From Neoceratodus forsteri (lineage: Eukaryota; Chordata; Ceratodontiformes; Ceratodontidae), in the NCBI GenBank assembly GCA_016271365.2, contig CM057456.1:1391857501-1391921500 (forward strand): a stretch of DNA of 64,000 nt, in the 5' to 3' direction. The translations under genes were made by a program, and so were the position numbers. Shown here in pieces: positions 21,309 to 32,953 of this stretch. Position 1 is the first letter of the stretch; each line of letters starts with the position of its first letter. A model generated the notes under the pieces. It had not been told where the DNA came from. It ran no database searches and saw only the letters and a list, made by a program, of their open reading frames with translations.

Positions 21309-24262
21309 CTAACATAGAAACATAGACTTTGACGGCAGATAAGGACCGCTTGGCCCACCTAGTCTGCCTATTTCCCTACCTACAGGATAAGCCGCAGATC
21401 CTAGTCAACCAACAGCCTATTTCTTCCTACCCCCCCCCCCACAAGAATTGCCTTATGTCTGTCATATGTATTCTTGAATTCTCCCACAGTTTTAGACCCC
21501 ACAACCTCCTCAGGAAGGCTGTTCCATGCATCCACTACACTCTCTGTGAAAAAATACTTCCTCACATTGCCCCTGAACCAGCCCCTCTATCTTTAAATTG
21601 TGTCCCCTTGTTCTTGCATGTCTTTTTCTGAAAGATGCTACCCTCTTGGACTTTGTTGATTCCACTGAGGTACTTAAATGTTTCTATCATGTCCCCCCCT
21701 CCCTCCTTTCCTCAAGGGTATACATATTAAGCTCTTTTAGTCTCTCCTCATATGGCTTCTCTTGCAGACCCTGCACCATTCTACTTGCCCTCCTCTGGAC
21801 TGCCTCTATCCTGTCTGTCCTTGCGGAGATGGAGTCTCCAGAACTGGATGCAGTAATACAGATAGGGTCTCACCAAATGTCTGTACAGAAGGATAACAAC
21901 TTCCTGTTTTCTGCTGGTGATGCCTCTCCCTATGCATTCCAGTATACCCCCAGCTCTCCCTACTGCCTTCTCACATTGCTTGCTAACCTTAAGGTCATCT
22001 GATATGATTACCCCCAGGTCCCTTTCCTTTTTTGTTTTTGTTACTACTTCTCTAGTTACTACCTCCCCCCATTGTGTAATCTTGTGTAATCTTCCCTTGG
22101 GCTTTTGTTTCCCAGGTGCATTATTTTGCACTTCTTTGCACTGAATCGTAGCTGCAATACTTCCAACCTTGAAAAGTCCCTTCTCATCCTTTACACACCT
22201 CCTTGTGTATCAGCCCTGTTGCAGATCTTTGTGTCATCTGTAAAGAGGCATACTTTTCCTTCCAGTCCCTCTGCAATGTCACTTATAAAGACATTAAAAA
22301 GGACTGGACCCAGTACTGAACCCTGCGGTACCCCACTAGTAACTCTTCTTTCTTCAGAGTGGACTCCATTTGCAACTACCTTCTGTGTCCTGTTGTCCAG
22401 CCAATGTTTTACCCAGGCTACCACCCTGGGACCCACTCCCAGGCTGGTTAATTTGACTATTAATCTTTTGTGTGGGACTGTGTCAAATGCCTTGCTAAGT
22501 CTAGGTAGGCCATGTCCACAGCCCCTCCCTGGTCTACTACTTTGGCCACCCAGTCAAAGAAATCAATTAAATTCTTTTAGAATTCTGGGGTGAACTCCAT
22601 CAGGCCCCATTGCTTTGTCCACCTTCAGTTTTAGGAGTTCTTTCAGAACCCTTTCTTCTGTAAAAGGACTGGGATTGACTCCCCTATCCAGAGTGCTTCT
22701 GTTAATTGTATTAGGCACCTCCCCCTCCTCTTTTGTGAATACTAAGCAGAAATATTCGTTCAGTATCCCTGCTTTTTCACTATCCCCCTCTGCCCACCCA
22801 CCGTTCATTCTATTCAGCCTCACTATCTCTCCCATTGTCTTTCTATGCTCCCTGATGTACCTATAAAAGGTTTTATCCCCCTTCTTAACCAAGGCTATTC
22901 TTTCCTCAGTTTGGGCCTTTGCTATTCTGACTTCCTTCCCTGCTTCCTTCTGTCTTAACTGGTACAGCTCTCTGTCCTGCTCCTTCTGTATTTCCTTATA
23001 CTTCCTGAATTATATCTTTTTCTCCCTGACTTTCCCACCACCACTTTTGAGAACCATTGTGGCTTTTTCTTTCATTTTGATTTTATTTGCTTCACACGAA
23101 GGCTTGTTGCCTCTGTGATGGCAGTTTTGATGATTCCCCATTGTTGCTCCACCCCTCCTTCTAGCCTGTTTGCTAGTGCTTTTCTGAGGCACTCTCCCAT
23201 CTTGCCAAAGTCAGCCCTCCTGAAGTCCAGTACCCTCACTTTTGTATGGCTTGACTCTGTAGCTGAGTTTAACGTGAACCACACTGTTTGATGGTCACTT
23301 GTTCCCAGATTGCAACCTACTTCTAGATCTGAGATCCTCTCACTGTCCCCATTTGAGAGTACGAGGTCTAAGATTGCTCCCTCACGAGTGAGTTCCAAAA
23401 CTAGCTGTCTGAGGCCTGCCACCTGTATGGCATCGAGAATGGCCCTGCTCTTGGTTGTGACTGCAGCAAGTGTGCTTCAGTTAACATCTGGCATATTCAG
23501 GTCTCCCATCAACAGTATCTCCCCCTTCTCTGCTTCCTAAAAATGCCTTCTATCATATCCTTGTCCATTCCCTCCCCCTGATCTGGGGGTCTGTATACAA
23601 CCCCTGTGCAGACTGTGGTGCCACTTCCAGTCTCCAAGGTGACCCACAGTGCCTCCTCTCCTCCCCGTGTACTCTTTTGTTCAGTTGATTTTATCCCTTC
23701 CTTTACATAGAGAGCAACTCCTCCCCCTCTTCTCCCCTCCCTGTCTCTCCTGTAGGTTACGTACTCTGGTATGTTAACATCCCAGTCAAGGTTCTCTGTG
23801 TACCATGTTTCTGTGACTGCTACGATATCCAGGCATCCCTCTTCCATCAAGGCCACCAGTTCAGGGAGCTTGTTGCCCAGGCTATGGCCATTGGTACTCA
23901 TTATCTTCCATTTCCTGATGGCCTTACTCCTTTTTGCCCTATCACTGTCCTTCTTGCCTTTGTCACTTTCTCCATTTACCCCTGCCCTTCCCCCATTGAC
24001 ATCTCTATGTTGGTGTTTACTGCACTTACTACTGTGACTTTTTTTTGGGGTAGGATTTCCTCTCCTTTCCAGTGCCTCCCCCCCTTGGCTAGTTTAAATA
24101 CTTGCCAATGAAGCATTTAAACCTATCACCTAGGATCCTGGTTCCCTTCCTGGACAGATGCAGCCCATCATGCCAGTATAGGCTTGCATCCCTCCAGGTG
24201 GACCCCCAGTCCCCAATGAAGCCAAATCCCTGAGCTCTGCACCAGTTTTTCAACCACTGCTA
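21309..24262 (-). mobile_element. CR1-clade LINE inside DIRS-A gag
   Basis: A nearly complete minus-strand copy. The 3' end is on the left (catagaaacatagactttg, about 21309), the 5' leader on the right. Reading right to left: endonuclease at 23901-23509 ([35 protein letters not shown]), then LGTSDHQTVWF near 23290, then the RT start at 22892-22563 ending KAMGPDGVHPRILKEF. The frame then jumps directly to LIDFFDWVAKVVD. The intervening block (GNYRPVSLTSVVGK type) is missing. SGVPQGSVLGPVLFN and LFTDDTKIC follow at 22436-22191. The short sequence tgctaa sits at both junctions with DIRS-A. Inactive. Confidence 0.9.
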
Positions 24263-25246
24263 AAGGGATTCCTTCCCAGAGGTCGGATTGGGCTTCGCCT
24301 GCCTCCTCGCTGGCCTGTTCTGTCACCGGTCAAGATACTTTCCTCGCCCTCCAATGGAGGCTCCCAGCTGATTAATCTTAGACCAGACGGGGCTTCTAAC
24401 CACCCCATCTCGCCTCCAGCTCTGCCGCCACCTCGGACGCCTGACCCCCGGATGCTGGGCAAGCTGACGCCAGCTCCTCAGTTGCCATCCAGCCTGTCTG
24501 AACCACAATTCTCCAAGGAACAGATCCAGGAACTCTTTTACTTCTGGTGGAACCAGGTCAAAGGAGACTTGCTCCCCCACAAGGATCCCGTGACCATGGA
24601 GCCTGAGCTAGTCGGACCATGACCACAACCAGGAGCCTAAACAACCATCTTCTGCTAGAAGGAGACGACACTCTGAGCCTGGACAACCTCTGTGGTAGAC
24701 CCCCACGCAGAGGGTGGCATAACAGCAAGTACTCCCTGTCATCCAGCCATCACCGTCACCGGTCCCATAGCGGACATTGTTCTCATAGCCAACATAACTT
24801 TAGCTCTTAGTCCCCCTCCTTGGCGGACATCAGCCACAGTTCTTTGTCTTCGGGCTTGGACCATTCTGAACCTAGGTGTTGCCCTTCCTCTCCGGATAAG
24901 GACACCCCCAGGTCACCTCCTGATGACCCAACATTTGTGGACGTCATGAGGAACATCCAGATCTCTGACGGATGGGAGATCGAGGACATGGATCCAGAGA
25001 TGCAGAGGTTGGCAAAGTACCTGAGGCAGAAGGAGCCCAAGCCTCTAGTGGTGCCTCCTTTGGTAGATACATTTCAGGACCTCAGAAGGTTAACCTGGAA
25101 GCATCCATCCACCCACCACCTCTGCCATCTGCAAGAAGTTGGACAGGCTGTATAAAGCCCCTAGGGAAGAGCCTTTCCTGGCAGAACACCCTATGGCAGA
25201 CTCTATGGTGATTATGGCTGCTCATGATAGATCAAAGAAGCCTAAA
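24263..25246 (+). mobile_element. DIRS-A, segment 2 (gag middle)
   Basis: Gag resumes after the CR1. LFYFWWNQVKGDLLPHKDPV at about 24533-24592 aligns with LFNAWWNTIKGDLLPMPRDP of DIRS-C. RSPPDDPTFVDVM (about 24910) and EPKPLVVPPLVDTFQDL (about 25034-25085) align with RSPPDDPSF and DPKPLVIPPLVQPFQDV of the same element. The frame is open at 24820-25155 and broken around it. The segment ends in the 13-base duplication aaagaagcctaaa of the HAL1-like insertion. Confidence 0.85.
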
Positions 25247-26869
25247 TGAGAGAAAAGATGGCCGCTAAGGTGTGGTCCTGTTTTACTTGTGTCAGGGGAG
25301 TGAATTTGGTAAGAGTTGTTTCCTACCTTGGAGCAACATTTTCTTTGAATGAAATGATGGATAAAAGAAAAGCTGCTTCATCTACATCTTCAGAGGAAAG
25401 TTTTACCTCACCTCGCATAAGAACCATTGATAAAGCTTTCAGGCTAGCTACTGATACCCGAGGCCCTGTGAGTTCCGGAAAACCACTGGGCTCACTTGGC
25501 CAGGTGACTACCCTTCTGCCCCCCTCCATGCCTGAGTTAGCAGAGATAGCTGAATCGGAACTCTGATTCTCCATGAAAGAGTCTTTGCCGGTCTCTAAAG
25601 CATTACTGCAACCCATCTTGCATAAGATGCAAGCCGACAATAGAGAAAATACTAAGCACACTATTGACACTCTCAGAGAATCAATTAATAAAATTCTTGC
25701 CTGGACTGAGAAATGTGATAGGCTATTGATTCCATTAACGCCAAGGTGGATTTCTTGCAGCAAGACTTAAAAAGCAATAGAGAAATAGCTGAGACGATGG
25801 AATCGCAACTCAAAATGAATACTAAAGCAATCACTGGTATCTTTAACAAGGTGCAAGCAGTGGAAACAACAGGGCACAACTTAATAAAAGATAATTATAA
25901 CATAAATCGGAAAATATAGAATTTGGAAAACCAACTCAGGCATGAAAATCTTCATATCGTGGGCTTACCATTGTCTCTGGATACAGTATTAGCAAAAAAA
26001 AGTTCGGGATTTGGCTAAAGATGTGTTACTGTTAGTTTTCGATCTTCCAGAAGATAACCCTCCATTTCTGACAAAAGCATTTGGGGTGCAAGACAAAGCA
26101 GTAATGCTCTCAGAACTGAGCAAAGTGGCTGGCACGGAACAAGATCCAAAGGTTACTATCGTGTTATCCTTTGCTTTCGAATCTGACAGTTACTTAGTTC
26201 TAAGACTGGCTTGGATCAAATCTCCATTGATTTACATGGGACACAAATTTGGAATTTATCCCAACTATTTGTGTTCTACCCAACAAAGTAGGAGACGTTT
26301 CCTTGCGTACCGGCAAGAGATTCTGGAGTTGGAGGCTCAATTTTATTCATTACTACCTGCAAAAGCTAAGATTATTCATAAAAATAAAACATACGCATTT
26401 TTCGAATTAGATCAGCTAACCTCATTTCTATGTGCTCAGTATAATGAACGTTCTAGTTCTGTCTCACTGACACACTCGGAGAAGGAGATGTCTATGATTG
26501 CAGAGGAACATGAAAGAATGGACGTATGACAGTATATGAGAAATATGTACACGAGGATACTTCTCAGGCTGGTTGGAATACTTAAAGAGGAAGAAATGAA
26601 ACAGCGTCTTAAGGACATACGTCTTTTCGTTCCTTTTTGTTTTTTATGAAAATAAAATGATTTACGATTTATGTTCTTGTTATATTAAGCCTGTATACAT
26701 AGATATTAACAGGACACCTGAACTATAGATTTAATAGTAATGAATGTTTAGTTCAAATGACTTTTTCTCTCCCAATGAAATGGACTAGTTCATCTGAACA
26801 TGTATTTGAGAATTATTTCTAAAGTTCTGTTTATTACAATGTAAAAAAATAAAAATAAAGTATATAAAA
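25247..26869 (+). mobile_element. HAL1-like element (L1 ORF1 only) with 13-bp target duplication
   Basis: Perfect duplications aaagaagcctaaa flank it (25234-25246 and 26870-26882). It starts within about 9 bases of AAGATGGCCGC (25255-25265), the YY1-type motif that mammalian L1 promoters carry at their 5' ends, and ends in A-rich aaaaaataaaaataaag and a short A-run. Between lies one protein region, an L1 ORF1-type RNA-binding protein in several frames: N-terminal part 25246-25566, coiled-coil-like part 25573-25900, NLENQLRHENLHIVGLP at about 25920-25970 (the ENxxRRxNLxIxGLPE hallmark), and C-terminal domain 26011-26529 with SRRRFLAYRQEI and YSLLPAKAKI. No endonuclease or RT follows; only about 340 bases remain before the tail. 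This is the layout of HAL1 (half-L1) elements. Confidence 0.88.
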
Positions 26870-27536
26870 AAAGAAGCCTAAACATATGTGCACTCTGTCT
26901 TCCAACCAAGAGTCCAGACACATCGATCAGATGGGCAAAAAAGTTTACTCATCTTCCACTTGCTCCAGCAGGTCCCTTAACTTTCTCACACATATGACTC
27001 AATACCAAAATGCCATGTGGAAGAAAAGTATGGAGATGTCTCAGGCCCTTCCTGACTCAGCACAGAAAAATGAGCTCCTGGACCTCCTTAAATCAGGGTT
27101 GGATGTAGGCACCCATGTTCTATGTGCCTCATATGATACTGTGGATACGGCGTCCAGAGTGGCGGCTTTGGGTGTCTGCCTCGGGCACCATGCCTGGCTT
27201 AGAGTCTCAGGATTCTCCCAGGATCTGCAGTCAGGCATCTTGGGCCTCCCCTTCAATGGCTTGGTCCTCTTTGGTGACGAGCCAGAGAAACTTATCACCC
27301 ATCTCCAAGACTCCGGGAAGCCCATTTGATCGTCCAAAAAAAGTATAAGGGGGACCAAAGACCCTTTAAGAAGCGGCCATTTCAGAAGCCCTCAGGTCTG
27401 CAGCCCCGAAACCAGCCTCAGCAGAGGGGAGGCTACAAAAGAAAGGCCACCTCCCAGACTCCTGAAAGCTCTGCCTCTCAGGCCCCAAAGTCCTCCCAGG
27501 CCCCTCTACCTATTCCCGGAGCAACACAATGACTCC

Positions 27537-29160
27537 TTGCCAGACCCCCCTCCTCCAGTGGAGTCAGTGGGGGAAGTTATAGGGGGTCACTTCTCCCTTT
27601 ATTTTGAGGGTTGGAGCAAGATAATGACAGATCTCTGGGTTCTACTGCTCATAGAGAGAGAGGTCATACTCTTGAGTTCGAACAAGTGCCTCTGGAAACT
27701 CCACCAGTGTCTTCCCTCTGTCCTTCTTCTCATGTCCCCCGATCAAAGGAGAAATTCAGGCCCACCTACAAAAGCAGACTATAGAGCTAGTTCCCCAGCT
27801 CAAAGGGGAAAGGGATTTTATTCCCACTTTTTCCTAGTTCCCAAAAAGACCGGGGACCTTCGGCCCATCCTGGATCTCAGTTCCCTGAACAAATTCATCA
27901 AGTACAAGAGGTTCAGGATGGTAACACTGCCAGGTCTAATTCCCCTCCTGCACCAGGGGGACTGGCTGTGATCTCTAGATATGCAGGATGCGTATCTGCA
28001 CATCCTAGTGTTCCAACCGCACAGGAGGTTCCTGAGCTTCCTCTTACAGGACCGACATTATCAGTTTCAAGACTTGCCATTTGGCTTTTCCTCCACTCCC
28101 AGAGTCTTCACCAAGTGCCTAGTGGTGGTGGCTGTGGCTCTACGTCGATGGTCCATTATGTCTTTCCCTACTTAGATGACTTGCTTCTGGCAGCTCCCAC
28201 GAGGGAACAGCTGGTTCACACTCTCAAAGATACCTTTACACCCTTCTGAGAGTTGGGGATCACCCTGAATATTCCATAGTCATCCCCGTGGCCCAGCCAG
28301 AGACTCCAGTTCATAGGGGCGGTCCTGTATACGGTACAGGGCATGCCCCCCCCCCCGAGAGGGCAGATTGCCTTCGGGATAAGGTCAGATTGATATCCTC
28401 AGCTCCTCTTGTCCCGACCCGAGTCTATCTGCGACACCTCAGTCACATGGCGGCAGCCATCCCTATGGTTCTCAAGGCTTGCCTCCATATGAAGGTCCCA
28501 CAGTGGATGCTCAGGATGCAATGGGACCAGAAGATCAATGACCTAGATCAGTCAGTCTTGGTCTCCAACCCAGTCCACAGGACGTTAACCTGGTGGTTGG
28601 ACCCACCCAAACTATCAGCAGGGATCCTCTTCTGACAGGAGACCCCAAGATGAGTTCTGACCACAGATGCCTTGAGTCTCGGTTGGGGTGCTTACCTGGA
28701 GACCAGGCAGACCCAGGGGACCTGGTCACTAGATAGGCAATCACTCCACATCAAAGTTCTGGAGATGAGAGCAGTCCTGAATGCCTTGCAGGCATTTCAA
28801 GCAGACATCTCTCTGGACCCTCTCTTCATTCAGACAATATGTCCATCTTTTACATCAGCTAGCAGGGAGGGACTCACTCCTACCCCCGCTGCAAGGAGGC
28901 AGTGAGAGTCTGGTATTGGGCACTGGAACACCGCTTCAAGCTCACCACTGTTCATGTTCCAGGCATCCAAAACATCTTGGTTGACAGCCTAAGCAGGTCT
29001 TGGTCCAAGGTTCATGAGTGGGAGCGCCTTCAGTTGTTAGCAGATCGGCTATTCATCAGATGGGGCCGGCCAGAGTTGGACCTTTTCATGTCCCTGCTCA
29101 ATGCCAAACTGCCCAGTTTCTGCTCTATAGATCCAGGGCCTGGAGTTTTCTGGTGAGACA
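27537..29160 (+). pseudogene. DIRS-A reverse transcriptase / RNase H / post-RH domain
   Basis: DIRS-type RT. FYSHFFLVPKKTGDLRPILD at about 27812-27871, FRMVTLPGLIPLLHQGDWL to 27970, DLPFGFSSTPRVFTKCL at about 28070-28120, and Y-L-D-D at 28169-28180, the catalytic pair intact. RNase H follows: TTDALSLGWGAYLETRQ (about 28660) and EMRAVLNALQAFQAD (about 28763). At 28930-29160 are VPGIQNILVDSLSR and the WGRPELDLFMSLLNAKLPSFC block. The latter and ILIAPFWPWQIWFP (29261-29305) lie where DIRS-1 elements carry a Dam-like methyltransferase domain; that assignment is inference. Frame changes near 27780, 28250, 28635 and 28900 make it a pseudogene. No integrase or aspartic protease is present, which excludes Gypsy/Copia. 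Confidence 0.88.
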
Positions 29161-29767
29161 GAGTGTCCCTCTGTTGGACAGGGAAGTTACTCTATGCCTT
29201 CTCTCCCTTTCCCATTCTTCAGAAGGTGCTTCTGAAGTTACAGGCGGAGGGAGCAGAGATGATTCTTATAGCCCCTTTTTGGCCTTGGCAGATTTGGTTC
29301 CCACTACTTCAGCAGCTGGCAGTGGAATCTCCAATTCCTCTGCCTCTGAGCTCGCCATTGCTCTCCCAGGATCAGGGCACCTTGGTCCACCTGAACCTCA
29401 AGCCCCTGCATCTTCACACGTGGCTCCTGCAGACCTGGCTATGGCTAGATATGGGGTTTTCCTCAAGGTAGCAGATGTCCTAGTGGTGCCCAGAAAACCC
29501 TCTACTAGATCCACTTATGCTTTGAAGTGGAAAAGATTTTGCCTGTGGGCTACTGCATGCCAGCTTAATCCCTTTTCCTGCCCTGCGAACTCCATGCTTA
29601 AGTATCTCCTCTCTTTTTTTGAGCAGGGCCTGACTTACTGTTCCATCAAGGTGCACCTTTCCGCCATTTCGGCATACCATGCACCAGTAGAGGGTAAAAC
29701 TCTCACTGAACTGGACGTGTCCCATACTTTTTTACAGGGCATTTTGCATCTAAAGCCTCCCATCTGA
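29018..29767 (+). pseudogene. DIRS-A tyrosine recombinase, N-terminal half
   Basis: An open frame that overlaps the RNase H/post-RH frame for about 450 bases in a different phase, the usual DIRS arrangement. The N-terminal part is low-complexity (serine, alanine, proline). The SAM-like core-binding domain follows: VPRKPSTRSTYALKWKRFCL at about 29487-29546, then SIKVHLSAISAYHAPV near 29643-29690, and SHTFLQGILHLKPP at the end. The catalytic domain begins after 29800 but is cut at about 29863 by DIRS-B. Its continuation is at 36021. This enzyme would circularise or integrate the element through strand exchange at the terminal repeats. Confidence 0.85.
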
Positions 29768-29989
29768 GACCCTGACCCTCCATGGAATCTCCTCTTTATG
29801 CTCCCCCGGTTCGAACCAGCTGCAGACTGCGAACTACGCTTTCTGTCGTGGAAAACGTTATTTCTAGGATTGTGGATATATTGTTCATTCACACTCTTTG
29901 GCATGTCCCTTTCCCTATAAGGATTGCCAGAAGTCTTCAGGCAGGCTCCTCCCTCCCACCCGAGTGGTATAACCCTTGGCTCCGCCCCA

Positions 29990-30218
29990 GAGGGTTGTGG
30001 ATGCATGGAACGGCCTTTCCGGAGGAGGTTGTGGAGTCAAAAACAGTGGTTGAATTCAGGCATGCATGGGACAGCCATAAGGCAATTCTAGGGGGTGGGG
30101 GTAGAAAGAAGTAGGCTGCTAGTTAACTAGGATCAGCAGCTTATCCATTAAGTAGGGAAATGGGCAGACTGGATGGGCTAAGCGGTCCTTATCGGCCATC
30201 AAATTCTATGTTTCTATG
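29990..30218 (+). mobile_element. CR1-clade LINE 3' fragment in DIRS-B left repeat
   Basis: Begins agggttgtggatgcatggaa (R-V-V-D-A-W-N of the CR1 C-terminus) and ends gggcagactggatgggctaa...ttctatgtttctatg. It separates ctccgcccca from atgccagatctt, which are contiguous in DIRS-D (59267-59284, with changes) and in the right repeat of DIRS-B. Short tail, no poly-A, no clear target duplication. Confidence 0.88.
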
Positions 30219-30360
30219 ATGCCAGATCTTAGTTTCTGCTGGAAGATTGAGGTTGCCTCCTTTGTGCTCCTGCATTTTGTAGGCCTTGGCTTCAAAACCT
30301 TCGGTTATTCCAAAACTTCGTCTAGTTCACATTAGTGATTGTGACTACTTGCCTTCGATT

Positions 30361-32800
30361 ATGGAAGACAAGTCTTCCACGGATTTGCCGGTGTTCCTGC
30401 GACCAGAAGATGGCTGCTTGATCCCCACACCACGGGCGCCTACTGCCCTCAGTGTCACCATGACACTTCGAAGTGCGATTTTTGTTTAGCATTTCACACT
30501 AACATCCTCGACTACCGTCTCGTATGCCTGAAGTTGGGAAGGCCGGAGAAACGGAACCCTCCAGTGAAATGTAAGGGGGCTAGGTGGGCGGTTTCCACAG
30601 TTGCAGGATCTGCCGAGCAATTGGAGTGCATGCAAATCTTCGAGGAGGAAGCGGCTCGGACCACAGAATCTGCCTCTCAGAACTTTTTCGTTCCACTCAA
30701 CCTGGGCTCCACCTTCTCGGGTTCCTTCCGAGAGCTGTGCCACTCTCTCCTGACCAAGGGGGAAGGTCTTGCAGGCACTCACTCCTCTCAGTCTCGAAAG
30801 TGAGAGAAGGATCCGGGGTCGTCTTCGTCTCAGTGAAGATGTTCTTGGGATCGGGAGAGATCTCGGTCTCAGGAACCAGCAGTTTCAACTTCGGTCAAAA
30901 TTGCCCCTTCGGCCACTGGGTTCTCAGCTTTGCTGTCTGGCCAGTTGACCGAAGTCTCGATCGACGAGGTAGAAATTGTCATCGACCTGATTGACCCATT
31001 GTCGCTGACTCTAGTCAGTGATTCTCTCGATCGGACTCTGGTCCTTTCTTTCCCCAATGAGGAGACCCAGCTCACTGGGAATCCCATCGAGGAGGTGGTC
31101 CCTGATCCCAGGAAATCACCGGTGCCACCGGTGTCTCCCGAGTGACCGAATTGGCCTGTACAATCTCAGTTGAGGTCTAGGACCCCCTCACAACCAAAAG
31201 GCAGAGGAAGAGCCAAAAGTACTGTAAAAAGAGGCGAGGCCATCGGTCATCCTCGGACGAGGAGAGGCTCCGGTGGAAACTCCGTAGGCGCTATGAGGAC
31301 CTCATGTGGCAACAGCTGATTTTGACCAGACACAAGCTGACCCCGGCTCCTACCCCGGCCATTATTTGGCTTTCACCTCCCAGGCGGGTCGACTTCTGAG
31401 CCACAATTGTCGGTACCGCCCGGAGCCGGCGAACCCCACGGTTCGGCCTAAACCGTCTCTCCACTGATAGCGGTGGAACCACCACCCAAGCAGCCTGTGG
31501 GAGGGGCTCCTTCCAAGGAAGATCGACCAGACATTGGGCTTCCCCGGTGTCCCTCGGTCACTGTCACCCGGACTACCCTCGGCGGGTTGAAGGTGACCTG
31601 GGTGGTCGACCGCTGTATCCGGATTCCTTGGATTCTGATGTGACCGGCCTACATTCTCATCCTGGGAATGACAAATTGACCAGTGGGTTAGAGATGGAGG
31701 AAGGTCCTTCGTCTTTGCATGGCATTCTTTGCCTCACCTCTGAGTTCACAGGGATGCCCCTGGAACCAGTCCAGAAAAAGGCGAAGTACCCTCTCACGGA
31801 CATCCTCAAAAGAGGGAACACCCTGACGGAGGCTTTTCCTGTGGCCGAGGCCATTGTCAGCCTTGCCTTAGAACTTTGGCAGCATCCTGCCTCTTGTCCA
31901 GCTCTGTCTGCCCACATGGCCCACAAGTATGTGGTGCCCATGTGGTCCCTTGCGGGGTTCACAGAGCACCCTTTGACCGAGAGCCTGGTGACCGCCTCTG
32001 TGTTCAGGCGTACTGGCAGTTCTGCCGACACTGACTGACCTTCCAAGAAAGAATCCAAACTCTTGAATCATTCGACCAGGAAGGTCTATGCGGCCTCTTC
32101 TTTGGGCCTTCATTAGGCAAGTTCAGCCGTCCTCATTGCACACTTCTCCCATGCTCTCTTGGGGTCTTTGGACGAAGTCCTTCCACACCTCTCCATGGAC
32201 ATGCAGACCACAGTCAAGCAGGTCTGGGATCAGGGCTGGGCAGTTGCCAAACAGCAGCTTCAGGCAGCCCTGGACATTGAGGATTCTTGTGTCCACTCGA
32301 TGGCAGCTGAAGTTGCCTCCTGTCGCAGGGCTTGGCTGAGACTGTCCTCCTTTCCAACAGATACTCAGCACAAACTAGCTTTTGTGCCTTTCCTGGGCAC
32401 TGACCTTTTCAGCCCAGGTGTGGCTGGTCACCTTCAGCGCATTGAGCAGTCCAGTGCCACCTTGGACACTACTTCTGCGAAGGGTTCTTCGGGCAAGAAA
32501 CAGCAGAAGAAGAAGAAGCCTTTTCAGCACTCTTTCCCTGCAGCACAGCAACCTCCTTTCAAGGAGGACAGCAGCAACAGCAGCTGGCTCAAGCTTGGCA
32601 CCCCCGGCCCAAGCCCGGGCCCTCCCAGCCCCATAAAGGAGGCCTTGGTTCCAGTCCTGGATCCACCTCCAAGCCTGCTCGGTGACGGGGCGGGGGCTGC
32701 CTCCCCCTCTCCCATAATGCCAGCTCTGGGTCCTCCCATGGGGGGCCAGCTCCACCACTTCCTTTCTGCCTGGTCCGCTGTCACTACAGACAGGTAGGTT
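30361..32800 (+). pseudogene. DIRS-B gag pseudogene
   Basis: The start is placed at the ATG of MEDKSSTDLPVFLR, which aligns with MEEKSSPGFRRC of DIRS-D. Soon after, about 30440-30490, a cysteine/histidine cluster reads CPQC-H-H-DTSK-C-DFC. The middle is charged and serine-rich, in several frames (30534-30803, 30930-31145, 31547-32038). The C-terminal part at 32159-32797 is open: LDEVLPHLSMDMQTTVKQVW, AQVWLVTFSA in another frame, then basic and proline-rich sequence. At least four frame changes make it inactive. By analogy gag is the nucleic-acid-binding structural protein; no retroviral capsid motif can be claimed. Confidence 0.75.
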
Positions 32801-32953
32801 CTCGAAGTGGTCGGTCAGGGACTGCCTTTGGAATTCGAGCAGTACCCTCCAAGCTGAGCCCGCGCCTCTTGGGAGGAAAGAGTATCCATCCAGACTCAGT
32901 CAGCTCTCCGAGAGGACATTGCTCTGCTGCTCCTCAAGGAGGCAGTAGCTCCA

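Larger units (their letters stand above)
26870..29863 (+). mobile_element. DIRS-A, segment 3 (gag end, RT, RNase H, recombinase start)
   Basis: The element continues after the HAL1-like insertion. Gag C-terminal part at 26886-27329 (ASYDTVDTASRVAALGVCL, then RVSGFSQDLQ) is followed by a basic, glutamine/proline-rich stretch at 27326-27532. Pol then runs to about 29470, and the YR ORF occupies 29018-29767 in another frame. The segment stops at about 29863, where DIRS-B is inserted; it resumes at 36012. Frameshifts and stops are scattered through pol. Confidence 0.9.

Noticed and set aside
20617..21312. 231-codon open frame near the start of DIRS-A
   Set aside because: Its N-terminal part is out of phase with the gag frame (ALKAYLLEQQ reads in another frame). 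No motif supports it as a protein.
27812..28180. Gypsy/Copia-type or retroviral pol
   Set aside because: There is no protease, integrase or long direct terminal repeat. The RT is followed by RNase H and a tyrosine recombinase, and the ends are inverted repeats, so DIRS.
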